This document shows positions 1 to 23,187 of a DNA stretch of 64,000 nucleotides, one piece after another. Location of the stretch: positions 14,291,001 to 14,355,000 of the forward strand of contig NC_059346.1 in assembly GCF_019703515.2 (NCBI RefSeq). The letters run 5' to 3'. The notes under the pieces were generated by a model that was given only the letters and a program-made list of their open reading frames with translations, did no database searches and was not told the origin of the DNA. The stretch is from Myxocyprinus asiaticus (taxonomy: Eukaryota > Chordata > Actinopteri > Cypriniformes > Catostomidae). Within the stretch, counting starts at the first letter, position 1. Each line of letters begins with the position of its first letter. The position numbers were made by a program, and so were the translations under genes.

Positions 1-179
1 TACATCATAATAAAAATAAATAAATACATAAAATGAGGGCTGAAAAAACACCCAAGTGTGCAGAATGCGTCCGTGTTGCATTGTGCACAAATAAACAAGA
101 GGCAGCAGCTGAGTGAGAGATAATTGCTTCTCCCTTTCAGAGTTGTAACTTGACACCGCGTCTTTTAAAAGCGGTGAGA

Positions 180-544
180 TACATGGCAGCAGTCAAAGAG
201 TCTGTGTAGTTCATGTTTATATACAAAACAATCCAGATGGGTCCCCTTTGGTGTTACACAAGGCCTGTCATCTGGACTTGAACTGCGTGCCAGTGGCCCC
301 GCCCAAGGGTGCGATGACGCATGTTGAGGGATATGTAAATACAAATGAGCAATGTGTTGTGACGTCATTAACACAGAGATTTCAAAACAAGACGTTTCAG
401 CAGGGTGGCAGCTATAAATGCTCTTTTTAGACTGGGGAGGAAGTTTTGAGTTCTGAAATTTACAGTATGTTTTTATTATACAGTTACCTCTTATATGTCT
501 AAATATCAAGGAAAAATGTATTCTCCATTCCATGACCCCTTTAA
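180..544. repeat. Repeat-like segment in the first visible UBE3B intron
   Basis: The first 678 bases lie upstream of the first recognisable UBE3B exon, and I see no exon in them. The part up to about 544 ends in a CCCTTTAA block that resembles the ends of the TTAA-flanked inverted-repeat elements elsewhere in the window. I could not find the matching left end. The element class is a guess. Confidence 0.3.
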
Positions 545-678
545 GTAAGCCATTTGTAAATATTTTTCTTAAGTTTAATGTGTATCTGACATCATTTATT
601 TAGTGCCATTTACAATTGTTGACTGAGAACTTATTTTCAGCATAGTGGCTTATATTGACATTATTAACTCTGTTTTAG

Positions 679-11691
<11,013 letters not shown>

Positions 11692-13730
11692 CTGATAATA
11701 TACCCTTGTGTTGTGGTTCATACCATATATACACACAGAAAATGTTACATACAGGAGTGGTGGCAGCGTAACGGTTAAAGTTCTGAAATGGCCGCACAAA
11801 TATTGAAGATTCGGTCCCATGTTGGAGACACAACAACTGAAGTTACAGTGATTAAATTCTTGCTCCATAGGAATTGAGACCTTCAATAAGGGCACTTAAG
11901 AACTGTTCTATCAAAAAAGTATACTCTGTCTTGGCAAGCAAATGATGTAATCAACTTACTAATATACTGGAAATGCGCTGAACGTACTCTGTCACACACT
12001 TAGAGACTGACACTTTGAGGATTTCTACCACAGAAGTATATTCAAGTGTACTGACGTTTACTTACAAAGAACATATATGCATACAGTCACATCTTAGTCT
12101 CTGATTTTTACGTTTTGAACCATTTGAAGATCCCTGTATTTAGTGTCATAATAAAATACGTTCTTCTCAGTATTTAAAGCCAAAAGAGGTCCAAACGCCT
12201 TATACAATCAGTTTTAAACCAGCTCAATGTAATGTTGTCAAGTCAGGCTCCTGACACCTTTATCAAAGAAACCTCTCTCATGGAGACTGAAAAAACCCAA
12301 CTCCATGTGTGAATCCAAAATGGCTTCAAAACGGATGTTTATTGGTGTCCACTCGTTCAAGAAAACTTTGAAACCTCAGTGGACTCAGCTGTGGATGTAC
12401 AGTGTAAGATCTGCAGAAACATTAAATTGTCTCTCAGGTCTGCATGTCTCACTCCCCTGGGAAGGGAACAAGAAAGCAATACTAATGCAATGCAAGCCAT
12501 GCAACTCAAGACACAAAGGTAGGCTATGCCTACTCAGCAAATGCATTTAAACCCATAGTGTATATTGCTGAACTAGTAATGGACTTGAGACTTGAGGATA
12601 GAATGTTCCCAGCACTGTTCATCATCTTCTTTGAACTTTCTCTTTCTCATTGAATACACTACATCTTCTCGCAACAGACCTCGTCATCAGACTGTTACGT
12701 GCTAATGCATGCAGCCAGTGCCGCCCAGTGGTTTGGTGACATTTGCTGCTCATCAAAAGTCATTATTTTTCAGTATTCTGTACAAGAACAAAAGCAGAAC
12801 AATTTTAATTTCATCCCCAAATGCTGACTTCATAAAATACTAATATAGGTGCTCAAAGCATTTATCTATTCCTTAAGTTAATTGCCATGTCTTGGTCTTA
12901 GTCTTTTTATTATTTAAGAAAAGAAGGGTAAAATAGTGGCGGGACACAGACTAAACCACTGAAACGGTTTTAATCCAGCTTTAAGGTAATTACAAAGTTA
13001 AGTTCATTATCATCTGCTCTTTCTGTCATCTCCCAGTAACTCTCTGCCCATCTTTTAGGTGTGTACTACTGGAATTAAGCCATACAGTGAAGATGACTAA
13101 CTTTCAAACCACCTCTTGTGGGAACTTTTTCTAATAGAGTGAGTGTTGGAATGACTACCTTGGAAGTTCTGTTTCAGTGGGCTCAATGGAGTCTCATGAA
13201 ATGTTATTCCATGTGGACAAAAAATTAGGATATCTCCCTTGCATGATGTCACTGGATGATTCAAACATGTGGTCCTGTTATTGATTTAGTATTACAGAAT
13301 AAGAATGCAACTTATGCGCATCTTTCTCATTCTTTTGCTCCATGTGTATATCTCAGCACACATATGTCTTTTTTTTTCTTTCTTTTTTTCTTATTATTTG
13401 TGTGTGTGTCAAAGAGATCTACCAGGTTGAATCTCACAAAACCTGTCCAAAACCTATCTGAGACATTTTTCACCTCATTCAGAATAAAGAAAATTAAGCC
13501 TATTTTAGAAAATATTTTTTGTATTGTGATATTATTTCCATGACAATTAAGCACATTTCCCCGGCAAATACTCAATTACTGTAATGAAGGGCAAAAATGC
13601 CATTCTCATTACTGTAATGCCTAAAAAAAATATATATAGTATTTAAATGGTAAAGTAAAACTTAAATTGTTAATCATGGTAGTATTTGTATTTTTAAGTT
13701 TATAAAAAAAAAAAAAAAAAAGAATTGTGT

Positions 13731-13764
<34 letters not shown>

Positions 13765-14188
13765 CACATTACACTAATGAGAATACTATTTTTTAACCCA
13801 GGTCTCTTAAAGGCTAAGTAAACTGCAGTAGTTATTTCAAAATGTTTATTGTATGCAAACCCTCTCCCTTTTGTATGTGGTATATGCAATATTATACAAT
13901 GCTCCCACAAACATTATCTGTCTGTATTTCCCCAGTTGTCTCCACATTTGTTTTCATAAATTAAGGCATTAGAATACTCTATAATGCATAGAGACCTTTA
14001 TAGATCTGTATGGAAAAACTGTGGCTTTAATCTCATGTAACATTTTTTGTTATGCATTGCTCAAAATATTAAGTTATTAATTTAATTTGTCCCTCCATAT
14101 TGCACAAGGGCTTATAGACTGTATCCTATAGCTAAGTTTTGTATGTAAATAAACTGAAATGAACATTATATTTCCCTTTGAAAGGTGC
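11692..14188. other. UBE3B 3' flank, non-coding
   Basis: No gene is seen here. A possible polyadenylation signal AATAAA lies at 12150-12155, with later alternatives near 13486 and 14146. A tRNA-like phrase near 11758 (GTGGCAGCGTAACGGTTAAAG) may be an old SINE head. A-rich and T-rich homopolymer runs occupy about 13705-13765. Short ORFs here have no recognisable protein similarity. Confidence 0.5.
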
Positions 14189-14894
14189 ATAAAGGGATAG
14201 TTCACCCAAAAATGAAAATTCTCTCACCATTTACACACCTTCATGCCATCCCAGATGTGTATGACTATCTTTCTTTTGCTGAACACAAAGGTTTTTAGAA
14301 AATATCTCTGCTCTGTAGGTCCATACAATGCAAGTGAATGGTGACCAGAACTTTGAAGGTCCAAAAAGCTCATAAAGGCAGCATAAAAGTAATCCATATG
14401 ACTCCAGTGGTTCAATCCATATCTTCAGAAGTGATATGAAAGGTGTGGGTGAGAAACAGATCAATATTCAAGTCTTTTTTTTTTTTTTTAACAATAAATC
14501 TCCACTTTAACATTCTTCTTTAGTTTTTGGCGATTTGGATTCTCTGTGCATATCACCACCTTCTGGGCAGAGAGGAGAATTTATAGTAAAAAAAAAAAAA
14601 GACTGCAATATTGATCTGTTTCTCACCCACATCTATCATATCACTTCTGAAGACATGGATTTAACCACTGGAGTCGTGTGGATTACTTTTATGCTGCCTT
14701 TATGTGCTTTTTAGACGTTCAAAGTTCTGGCCACCATTCACTTGCATTGTATGGACCTACAGAGCTGAAATATTCTTCTAAAATCTCCATCTCCATATGT
14801 GTTCTCCAGAAGAAAGTAAGTTGTACACATGGGATGGCATGAGGGTGAGTAAATGATTAGAGAATTTTCATTTCTGGGTGAAATATACCTTTAA
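14189..14894. mobile_element. TTAA-type inverted-repeat element
   Basis: It starts AAAGGGATAGTTCACCC and ends in an inverted GGGTGAAATATACCTTTAA. The two arms mirror each other around a centre near 14540. It belongs to the same family as 5077-5835. The left TTAA has decayed to ATAA. Confidence 0.75.
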
Positions 14895-16551
14895 GGATTG
14901 TGGATGAGGAATGTTTTTGGTATAAGGATGTTAATGCAAAAATTTCCACTTTAGACCCAGAGTCTGATTACCATGATGTCACAAAATCTTGCTCCCTCTC
15001 CCTCATCATGTGATGATTTTAAAGAGTGATGCAACAACCTTTAAAGCATCCAGTCTCTTTGACTGATGAAGATGTGTCTTTGAATTTGGTTGCACTACAT
15101 GAACTGCAGGTTGTTATATACACAGTATATTACAAAAGCAATGTCATTGTAAAGTTATCCATGTGTACAGTAATCAAAATGTAAACTCAAATGTCGATCA
15201 ACCATATAAACATTTTAATATCCGTATCTAAAACTTGACTAAACAACAAAGAATGTGTGCAGTGTCATTTATTATCAGACTCTGTTAAGAATCTTGCCAC
15301 GGGGTGATCATGTTGGCACTGTAAGATGTTTGCCCAAGTTTGCTGATGAATGTTGCCACTTCAGCTGCTGGAAGGAAATGATTTGATATTCTTATTGACT
15401 ATAGCTGGTGTAATTGTCTGTCAACATTTTAAAGGAATAGTTCCACAAAAATGTCAATTCGGTCAGTATTTACTTATCCTCATATTGTTCCTCATGACTT
15501 TTTCTCGTCCTTGGAAAAGATGTTAGGCAAAATGTCACTTTTAAGCTCTCCTCCTTACTATTGAGTGGAATACAGGGACAAAATATATAAAATTGAGTTC
15601 TTAATGGAAATTAATGTCACATCACATGTTTTCAGTGAGTGAGTGTTCCAGGTAAAGCTGTTTATATAATACCCCCGTTCTCTTAAACTCTTTTGCAATG
15701 TTTTTCCGTACGGAGTTGCCTTTCAGATAGCTTTGCCTCAGTCTGCATGTGATCACTGCCAGAGGCTGAAGTTTCACTCACCCATGGTTCTCTGCTGGAT
15801 GTGATATGCTGAAATTTGAGCTGTCTTTAAAACCAAAGATCCATGAGTCCCCCTCCAAGCCCTTCTCCAACCAGGTGGTTCAAAGCTCTTCTGAGGTAAG
15901 TATAACTTTGAGATGACTTTAAACACTTCTTACTGTATTTAAATGACAAGTGCTGTGTTTTTCATTGGGGCAAGATTCACAAAAAAGTTTGTAAGAATGT
16001 TCCATAAGTGCAATTCATGACAAACATTCATAAGAACATTCTTAAGAAGTCTTTGTGGGAATACAAAATATTCATAACTTCACAAAAAGCCCATAACTTA
16101 AGTTAGAAAGAAGAAGATAGTAGTTTTGTGAATCTGGCCCCTTTTGCTGAAATGTTAACATTCTCACCATTTAACAAATACTGTAGAAGAGTTTTGTTTA
16201 ATGACAAATGGTTTCATATGCCCTGATTGGCTGTTTGTGTGGGCAGTGCTTGTTTACAGATCTAATTTGTGGCCTAGGCTTATATACGACTGGTCTTATG
16301 AGGTGTTTAGCATTTAACGAAGCTGCGTGACTATGAGTTGGGTGACGAAAACAAAAGCTTGTCATGTGTGTCAGATGAATGGCCGTTTAACATGCAGGAG
16401 GTAAACAATTTTGCACAAGGTCTACCTGCACTTAGGCTGCAGGAGAGGCTAAATTGGTCCTCCAGTGTTGAACTCAAGACTGATATGATTGCACTGATTA
16501 GGTAGAGACAGCACAGAACCAGATGGGGGCTCATGGATCTGGTTATGAATA
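14895..16551. other. Non-coding stretch before the ALDH3-like copy
   Basis: No gene is recognised. A fragment beginning AAAGGAATAGTTCCACAAAAA near 15432 looks like another degraded member of the TTAA element family. A short inverted-repeat element follows at 15967-16141. A stretch ending in a good splice donor near 15896 (CTTCTGAGGTAAGT) has no protein similarity I can name. Confidence 0.4.
15967..16141. repeat. Short inverted-repeat (MITE-like) element
   Basis: The left end GGGGCAAGATTCACAAAA matches the inverse of the right end TTTTGTGAATCTGGCCCC over about 17 bases, 175 bp apart. It has no coding capacity. This is a typical small fish DNA-transposon derivative; the superfamily is not determined. 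Confidence 0.6.
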
Positions 16552-16857
16552 TTGATTAATATATTTTCTTGCAAGACAATAGCAGGAGACGTATGTCTGA
16601 AGAGTGGAGCAACAGTTTGCTCAGAAGTCCTGAAGATAGCCAGAGCTGCCTTCCAGGCTGGCCGGACAGTCCAGGACAGTTTCAGGCTGGCCCAGTTGGA
16701 GGCTTTGGTCCATATGCTCATGGAACATGAGTGCGACTTTGTGGATGCTCTCAGCAGGGATGTGCATAAGGTTGGGTATAAAGTACATAAGTTTTGTAAA
16801 TACCTGTCAATGGAACTGATTATCAAATTATATAGTATAGGCTATCCCTTGTGAAAA

Positions 16858-17110
16858 TGTACCATAGTGTTTATAGTATGGTTATAGTAACCATTTTAAC
16901 TGTGGTAACAGATTAATTGTGGTATTTGTAGTTAGACCATAGTAACCACAGGTAAAACTACTGATTGCTCAATACCATGTTTAGATCAATGTAACCAAAT
17001 TCTATGAAATAAACTATGGGGTTTGTCTAAGACAAATAGTAACCTAAACACATTAAGAATCTGTAACTACTACAACTGTCATAGTAGAGGTTCCCTAACT
17101 CTATTACTTT
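16858..17110. repeat. ACCATAGTAACCA-type repeat
   Basis: Several direct and inverted copies of a short phrase resembling ACCATAGTAACCAC occur here, in an intron of the ALDH3-like copy. A similar arrangement is present at 60975-61165. It is likely a degraded fish DNA repeat; the class is unknown. Confidence 0.35.
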
Positions 17111-17649
17111 GGATGAATCTGCAACATTTCTGCCAATTTAACATTGTTGCAACAGTTAGTAGATTAACTCCATGGTAAATTTCTAGAAGGAATGCTAACA
17201 CTGCATTGCTAATTATGTTGAAATATTGCCTGCTTGTGGTAGCTAAATCTAGAATCCTTTTTCATGCAGCCTCGCCTTGAAACTGTGATGTCAGAGCTGA
17301 TAATAGTGAAAAATGAGGCTCTGCATGCCATCAGCAACTTGACGAAATGGATGGAACCCCAACGCATGGAACGCAACTGGGTATGAACTGAGAGAAGGAC
17401 AAACAAAGACTGAAACAGAGAGACACAGGAGCAGCAGAAAACAGGGGGATAACATTTGTAGAATGTTTCATGTTGTTGCTTGGATTATGAATATACCAGA
17501 CACCAGCCAAGAAACATGTTTACTCTCTCAGCCTCAAAGCCCCACATTGTGTTTTCTTCCAACTAGCCTAAGTTGCTTATGACAAAGGTCATAACTGGTG
17601 TTCCTTTCACATGCTTAACAACCTAGTATTTGCCTTTGTGAACGTTTGC

Positions 17650-18340
17650 CAAACAAATTATGATTGCTAACACTAACCCTAACTGGTGATTCTTTTGTTC
17701 TGCCTGCTTTTTTTAAGCTGTTTATGACATCATCCATTTTGCTCCACAGAAAAACAATCCATGTAGACGTAACATTATAACTGTGATCTTGCCAATTAAG
17801 ATGTGATCCTGAATCTACATCTCATGTTGGTCCTCCTGGAACAAGATTCCTGTCAAACTGTCCTAACCCTATCCCTAACCCCAATTTCTAAACTTGACTC
17901 CGAACCTAAATTCTAAATCCTGCCTGTGACCCACACCCCTTGACTTAACCATGATCCCTACCTCTTACTAATTCCTATCCCCAACTCCTAACTTTCAACC
18001 CTAAACCCCTAGTTCCAACCTTGACCTCCATTTTAAACCCTTCCACTCACCCACCCTCTTATTTCTAACCTGGATCCTAACCTTACTAACCCTAACCCCT
18101 ATTATTATCCCCATTCATTAATGTTCTACCCTAAGTTCTGGCCATAAGGGTTTGGTTAGGTTTAGGGTTGAAATCCTAACCCTCATCCTTACTCCTAACC
18201 TCAAAACCCAACCTGCAACCCTAAATCTTAATCTTTATCTTTATTCCAGCCCATTTAACTTGATCAAATTTACGACTCCAATTACTAATCCAGATCCTGA
18301 TCCCGAAAAACACATGCTGCCTGTATTCTAACCCTAAAAA
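17650..18340. repeat. Degenerate CCCTAA-like tract
   Basis: This stretch is studded with CCTAACC, CCCTAAC and close variants (CTAACCCTAACC near 18087), almost all in one orientation. They are interrupted by short unrelated words, and the G-rich strand appears briefly near 18150. It resembles an eroded interstitial telomere-like or CTAACC microsatellite array, in an intron of the ALDH3-like copy. Confidence 0.5.
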
Positions 18341-19166
18341 CGAATTAGTTGGTAGGAATGTGATTCCAAGTCCAAAACATACGCTGGCCAAATCACAATA
18401 AGCAACCCGTCATGTATGTTGCATGAAGCAGTTTTGTTTGCCTTGTGCAAAAAATGGTTCTATTTATTGATTTGCACATTAAAATTGCTACCAGGCAATT
18501 TCCTTTACAATGTTAGGAATGTAATGATGGTATTCCTGCAAGGCTTTAGTTTTTCCTCATAACATTATTTTCATAATTGTTAGAGTTTTTAAGTTTATAG
18601 ATGTTATTTTATTTTTATTTGCTACTGAGATGTTGACTGTGTCTGCTTTTAATCAGGCTACAGCATTTGATGAATGTTTGGTGGTTAATGAGCCGCTGGG
18701 TGTGGTATTGATTATTGGAAACTGAACCAGCCCTCTTTAACTTTAACATACCTCTAGTGGGTGCCATTGCAGCTGGTAAATATGGTTCAGAGTTCATTTC
18801 TGTGCTTGGTCTTTGTGGGTGATATCAGTTTTATCACTATATTACTATTAATGAGTTTATTTTTTAGGTAACTGTGTGATTATCAACCCATCAGAAACCT
18901 GCACTCATACAGCTGAGCTATTGCAAAGACTAATACCAGCTTACCTGGACAATGTGAGTTAAACAGCATTTCTAGAACATGGCTCAAATCACTCAGAAGT
19001 GTCCGTTTATGAACATCCTGGTATTTTCTAAAGCTCTATACTTCATTTTTCAGGAGTGTTTCCACTCTGTTGTAGCAGCAACAAATGAAATTCCAGAAAT
19101 GGTCAACCTCAAATTTGACAAATATTTTTACATGAATTGTCCCATTGAATTAAATGGGTCAATTTA

Positions 19167-19895
19167 CACTCACTGTAAATGCACATAAAAGCACTTTATT
19201 AGGTAATCCTGTACACCTACTTATTCATGCAATTATCTAATGAGCCAATCATGTGGCAGCAGTGCAATATATAAAATCACGCAGATACAGGGCAAGAGCT
19301 TCAGTTAATGTTCACATCAACCATCAGAATGGGGAAAAAATGTGATCTCCGTGATTTCGACTGTGGCATGATTGTTGGTGCCAGACGGGTTGGTTTGAGT
19401 ATTTCTGTAACTGCTGATCTCCTGTGATTTTCACGCACAACAGTCAAAATGGTGCCAAAAACATCCAGTTAGCAGCAGTTCTGCAGATAAAAATGCCTTG
19501 ATGATGAGAGAGGTCAGCAGAGAATGGCCAAACTGGTTCGAGCTGACCGAAAGTCTACGGTAACTCAGATAACCACCCTGTACAATTGTTGTGAGAAGAA
19601 TAGTTGGTGCTGTTTTTGGCGGCACAAGGGGGACCTACACAATATTAGGCAGGTGGTTTTAATGTTGTGGCTGATTGGTGTATATATAAAAAGTGGCTGG
19701 TAAAATTGGGCATTCACCCACCACTGTGGCTGGTGGCCAAAAATGTTAATTTCATACCCTTTCTGGAACCACAGAATAGCATCAACACAACAGAATGCAC
19801 AACACGTCGAACCTTGAGGAGGATGGGCTACAAAAGCAGAAGACCACATTGGGCACTTAGGACCATAGTGTTCCTAATAAAGTTCTCAGTGAGTG
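19167..19895 (+). mobile_element. Internally deleted Tc1-like transposon
   Basis: The termini CACTCACTG and CAGTGAGTG are inverted and flanked by TA at 19165-19166 and 19896-19897, the Tc1/mariner target duplication. The inside retains the start of a Tc1-family transposase (MGKKCDLRDFDCGMIVGARR, ATG at 19330) with stops, then a block reading ECTTRRTLRRMGY, then the terminus. The catalytic DDE half is gone. About 19618-19680 looks like the end of a different Tc1 family inserted inside. It occupies the gap where the ALDH3 catalytic exons should be. Confidence 0.8.
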
Positions 19896-20480
19896 TATGT
19901 AAGAATGAATTCATGAATGAGCTACACACAAATTCTGCTCGTTTCATGAATAGGGCCCAGTATCTACAATAGCTTCTCAGTTGACAATAGCACACACTTT
20001 CTTGCTCTTTTTTTTTATGCTCCAAAGTTGATTTGTAAGATAATGAATGAAACATTCAGCGGGAGTTTTTGCTCGAATGATAGCGTCTTACGGAGTCTGA
20101 TTGTGGGGATGCCATTTGGAGGAGTTGGTAAGGCACTCTTTTGACATTTTATTACAAATTGTTACAATCAAGAAAATTATACAGTGAAAAATCTATGCTA
20201 TAAAATATCATCGTCAAAATATCATTGACCCTATTTTGCCTCAAGTTAAATCTAGTAAACACTGGAGTTTTCATTGACAGGTGACAGTGGAATGGGCTCC
20301 TATCACGGTCGCTACAGTTATGATGCTTTCTCTCATAAGAAGTCCTGCCTACTGCGCACCACCCGGATTGAGTGCATGACATACTTGTGTCACCCACCTT
20401 ATGAGGACTGCAACCTGTCCCTGGTCACCCTGGCCAGCTCTGCGAATCTGAGGAGCCAGGGCTGGTGCACTATACTGTAA

Positions 20481-21252
20481 AAAGTGGCCAGAGGCACAGC
20501 TGCAGTGAGAACACACATGAAATGAGCATGGCTCACAGCCTCACACTGCTTAACTTTATTGGGAATCCTCAGGACTGGTCAGAAAATTAAAAAATAAAGC
20601 CAACAGAGTTACCGTTATTGTATTATACCCTCACTCTAGTACCTCTAATAGAAAATTACATTTCACACTTTTTAAACTTATTTGGGAATATTTCTTGAGC
20701 TTTTACTGTAAAATCCAAAGTTGCATTCAGCTATTAGCAATTCTCCAGTTCATGGGACACTCCTTGTTGACACTGAACCTGTTACTGTTACCGTTCGAGA
20801 ACCATAAGACTACTACCACCCCTGTGTAACCTTATGTATTATGAGCCAACTGCTCCTATGCTTAGGATTAAAGTGTTTAGGTTATTGTTATTTAATTACA
20901 ATACAATGAAATTACAACCCTCAAACTTATACAACAAGGGTTATTATTAAACTGTATACACATTTATTGTAAAGCCAATAGAATTATGCTCTGATCAAAA
21001 CCTGACTCAAATTCATAAGAAAATAAATTATTTGATATGATTTTACACCATATATTCAACATCCTTTTACAGACGTTTATATTCAAACAATAATTACACC
21101 AGTGTTACTAAATGTAATAAATATTTACAACAAAATGATTTTCAACTCTCAAGAAAAGTCTTTATACAGTGTACTGTGGGACAAATAGCCTGACCAGATA
21201 TTTCTGTATTCATATATGGTACTGGGATTTTTAGAAACAAGAGGACTATGGC
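20481..21252. other. Non-coding gap between the ALDH3-like copy and MMAB
   Basis: Both neighbours end towards this stretch (convergent 3' ends). It is A+T-rich. I see no exon, RNA gene or clear transposon end. It should hold the two 3' untranslated regions if either gene is transcribed. Confidence 0.4.
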
Positions 21253-23187
21253 TCAAATTCTAGATGAGGCACAGAAATTCTCAGGTCTTTTGTAGATTGT
21301 TTCTGCATTGCCCTCTTTCATTGCAGCATATCTGGCCACTGTGAACAGGTAGTCACTCAGTCTGTAGAACCAAAAACAATCTTTGTTAAATCCAAATTAA
21401 ATGCTATAAACAATGATAATTGTGATGAGGAGGAGGGCATGGCCAGGCTGTGAGGACGCATGCCCGGCACTGAATTGTCCTAATCAGCCGGGAGGGGGAT
21501 AAAGACGAGCCGGAGGCGCCAGTTCAAGAGAGAGAGAGAGAGACACTCGGCCGCTGTGTGTGTGTGTCTGTGTGTTTGTTTAAGTTGATTTATGTCATTA
21601 AAGTTATGCTGACTGTTCTGTCGGTTCCCGCTGGCTCCTTGCCCATCTTAAACCTGTTACATTGGTGCCGAAACCTGGGAAGGAGGAGGGTTGCACTGTT
21701 GTGGGGTCCTCGCCGCTGCTATCTGCCATGGGAGGAGCCGCTGCCAGTTGCCGGGAGTCGGAGGAACCATTGCCGTCTGCCAGGAAGGTGAGGAACCGTT
21801 ACCGTCCGCCAGAGGGCGGATGAGTGGCTGAGGACCAGGCGATGGTGTGTCCGGGGACTGGCGAACGAGTTTTCTCTGTCTCTACTCCTCGCTCTTTCCC
21901 TCTCCCTCCCCTCGTCTCTCCCAGTGCTCCAGAGAGGCGGGGAAGACCTGCTGGCAGAAGGACGGCTGGAAGGGCAACAACTCCCCTCCAGGAAGGGAGG
22001 GGAGTACGCCAAGCTGGAGGTTTCCCCAGCCTGAATCGGGCAGTGGAGGAGTGTGACGAGGAGGAGGGCATGGCCGGGCCATGAGGACGCATGCCCCGTG
22101 CTGAATTGTCCTAATCAGCTGGGAGGGGGATAAAGACGAGCCATAGGCACCAGTTCGAGAGAGAGAGAGACACACACGCGGCCACTGTGTGTGTGTGTGT
22201 GTGTGTTTGTGTTTGTTTAATTTGATTTATGCCATTAAAGCTATGTTGACTGTTCTGCCGGTTTCCACCTCCTCCTTGCCCATCCTGAACCCCGTAACAA
22301 TAATATTTGGAAATGGGTGGTTACCTGTTCAGATATTTGCCAACTTCTGGGTCTGCTTCACCTGAACAGACAACAGGGGTAACACTGAAATAGAATATGT
22401 GAAACTTATGACTTTACTGGAAACTGAGACTCTAATGTAAGGTAGGTGAAATCGAGAAAAATTCCTGAATATACAGTGAGTGAATTAAGAGAGAGTGTGT
22501 ATGTGCTATACTAACCAACGTTCTGCCCGTCGACACACTGCTCTGGCCACATGTAAAGCTGCACTGCTTTTTCCTCCTGACTGCAAATTTGGCACCAGAT
22601 TAATCAATATGAATTAATTGCTTTACCACAATAATTACCTATGTAACACAATGACATGTTCAATTTTTTAATAATTATAACTGCCTTTTGATTATTTAAT
22701 AAATGCATGCATATTAGTGGTGTAGTCTAGACACTGTCACCTCTATGTGTTACTAAAGAACATATTACTGAAATGTACAGGTAGTATGAATTTTGTGAGT
22801 GGAGGTAGCTGCTCTGTAAAGAAATCAATCCACCTCCCCTGTTCAATCACAGGGTGGGAGCTAAACATATTATTCTCTGTAAATGGGAACATCACAGTGA
22901 GGCGCAAGTTTTACTACCCATCTATGCAATTAAATATTTGAATGCATTGGGATATCAAACATGTCCTCTGATGCTGCTTACTGATGTGACTGTCTCTAGC
23001 TGACGACAGGGGAGTGGCAATATTTGATCCTAGATCTTGTAGTACACACTGGATCTGTGCAGAAGAGATGTAGTTTAAGTCATGCATCTTCCTCATTAAA
23101 TTCGGATAGCTTATAAGAGAGAAAACAACCTTCTCCAGCTGATCTGTGAATGAATGGCCTTTGTCAATGCAAAATTCTCTGGCTAAC
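21253..23187 (-). CDS. mmab: MMAB, cob(I)alamin adenosyltransferase, 3' six exons only
   Basis: MMAB makes adenosylcobalamin from ATP and cob(I)alamin in mitochondria, for methylmalonyl-CoA mutase. Minus-strand exons in order: 23187-23130 ([10 protein letters not shown]), 23054-22982 ([20 protein letters not shown]), 22876-22779 ([18 protein letters not shown]), 22580-22516 ([20 protein letters not shown]), 22384-22325 and 21361-21253 ([18 protein letters not shown]), stop 21253-21255. All splice sites are GT-AG, the phases join, and no stop is seen. The conserved RRAE cobalamin/ATP patch is present. Missing: everything N-terminal of LAREFC, including the mitochondrial leader and the TGDKG nucleotide-binding segment. 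I find it nowhere between 23188 and 31270. A TRIM-like LTR element sits in the last intron. It may be a pseudogene despite intact 3' exons. Confidence 0.85.
21421..21661 (+). repeat. TRIM-like 5' LTR
   Basis: It begins TGTGATGAGGAGGAGGGC and ends CCTGTTACA. It contains GATAAAGACGAGCC (possible TATA region), a GA run and a GT run. It is close to identical to the 3' LTR with scattered substitutions. Confidence 0.85.
22052..22299 (+). repeat. TRIM-like 3' LTR
   Basis: It begins TGTGACGAGGAGGAGGGC and ends CCCGTAACA, then the ATAAT duplication. It is slightly longer than the 5' LTR through its GT microsatellite. Confidence 0.85.

Larger units (their letters stand above)
16552..20480 (+). pseudogene. 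Aldehyde dehydrogenase family 3 (ALDH3B-like), broken copy
   Basis: Working ALDH3 enzymes oxidise aldehydes with NAD(P)+. Exon-like blocks: 16552-16770 (ARAAFQAGRT), 17270-17380 (VKNEALHAISNL), 18657-18775 (NEPLGVVLIIG), 18868-18953 (NCVIINPSE), 19054-about 19132 (LKFDKYFYM), 20028-20127 (MPFGGVG) and 20281-20480 (SGMGSYHGRYSYDAFSHKKS, stop 20478-20480). They are colinear with ALDH3B. Damage: TGA at 18723-18725 where the family has the tryptophan of the G-x-W-N motif, at least one further frame slip before 18760, and Asn in place of Lys in the usual KPSE cofactor motif. The exons carrying the catalytic Glu (ELGGK) and Cys are absent between 19133 and 20027, where a deleted Tc1 element sits. 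The true start is not seen; 16552 is only the first Met in frame. The family is secure, the exact paralogue is not. Confidence 0.8.
21421..22299 (+). mobile_element. Miniature LTR retrotransposon (TRIM-like) in an MMAB intron
   Basis: Two direct repeats, 21421-21661 and 22052-22299, each start TG and end CA and flank 390 bp without gag or pol. A primer-binding-site-like TGGTGCCGAAAC follows the first repeat at 21663-21674. A purine-rich stretch (CAGTGGAGGAG) precedes the second. The whole is bounded by a perfect 5-bp duplication ATAAT (21416-21420 and 22300-22304). This is the structure of a non-autonomous LTR element. The primer site matches that of the Gmr1-like element downstream, and both LTR starts share a GGGCATGG word. 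Confidence 0.85.

Noticed and set aside
21719..22175. Overlapping open frames on both strands around the TRIM-like centre
   Set aside because: They are GC-rich shadow frames within the LTR element and show no gag or pol motif.
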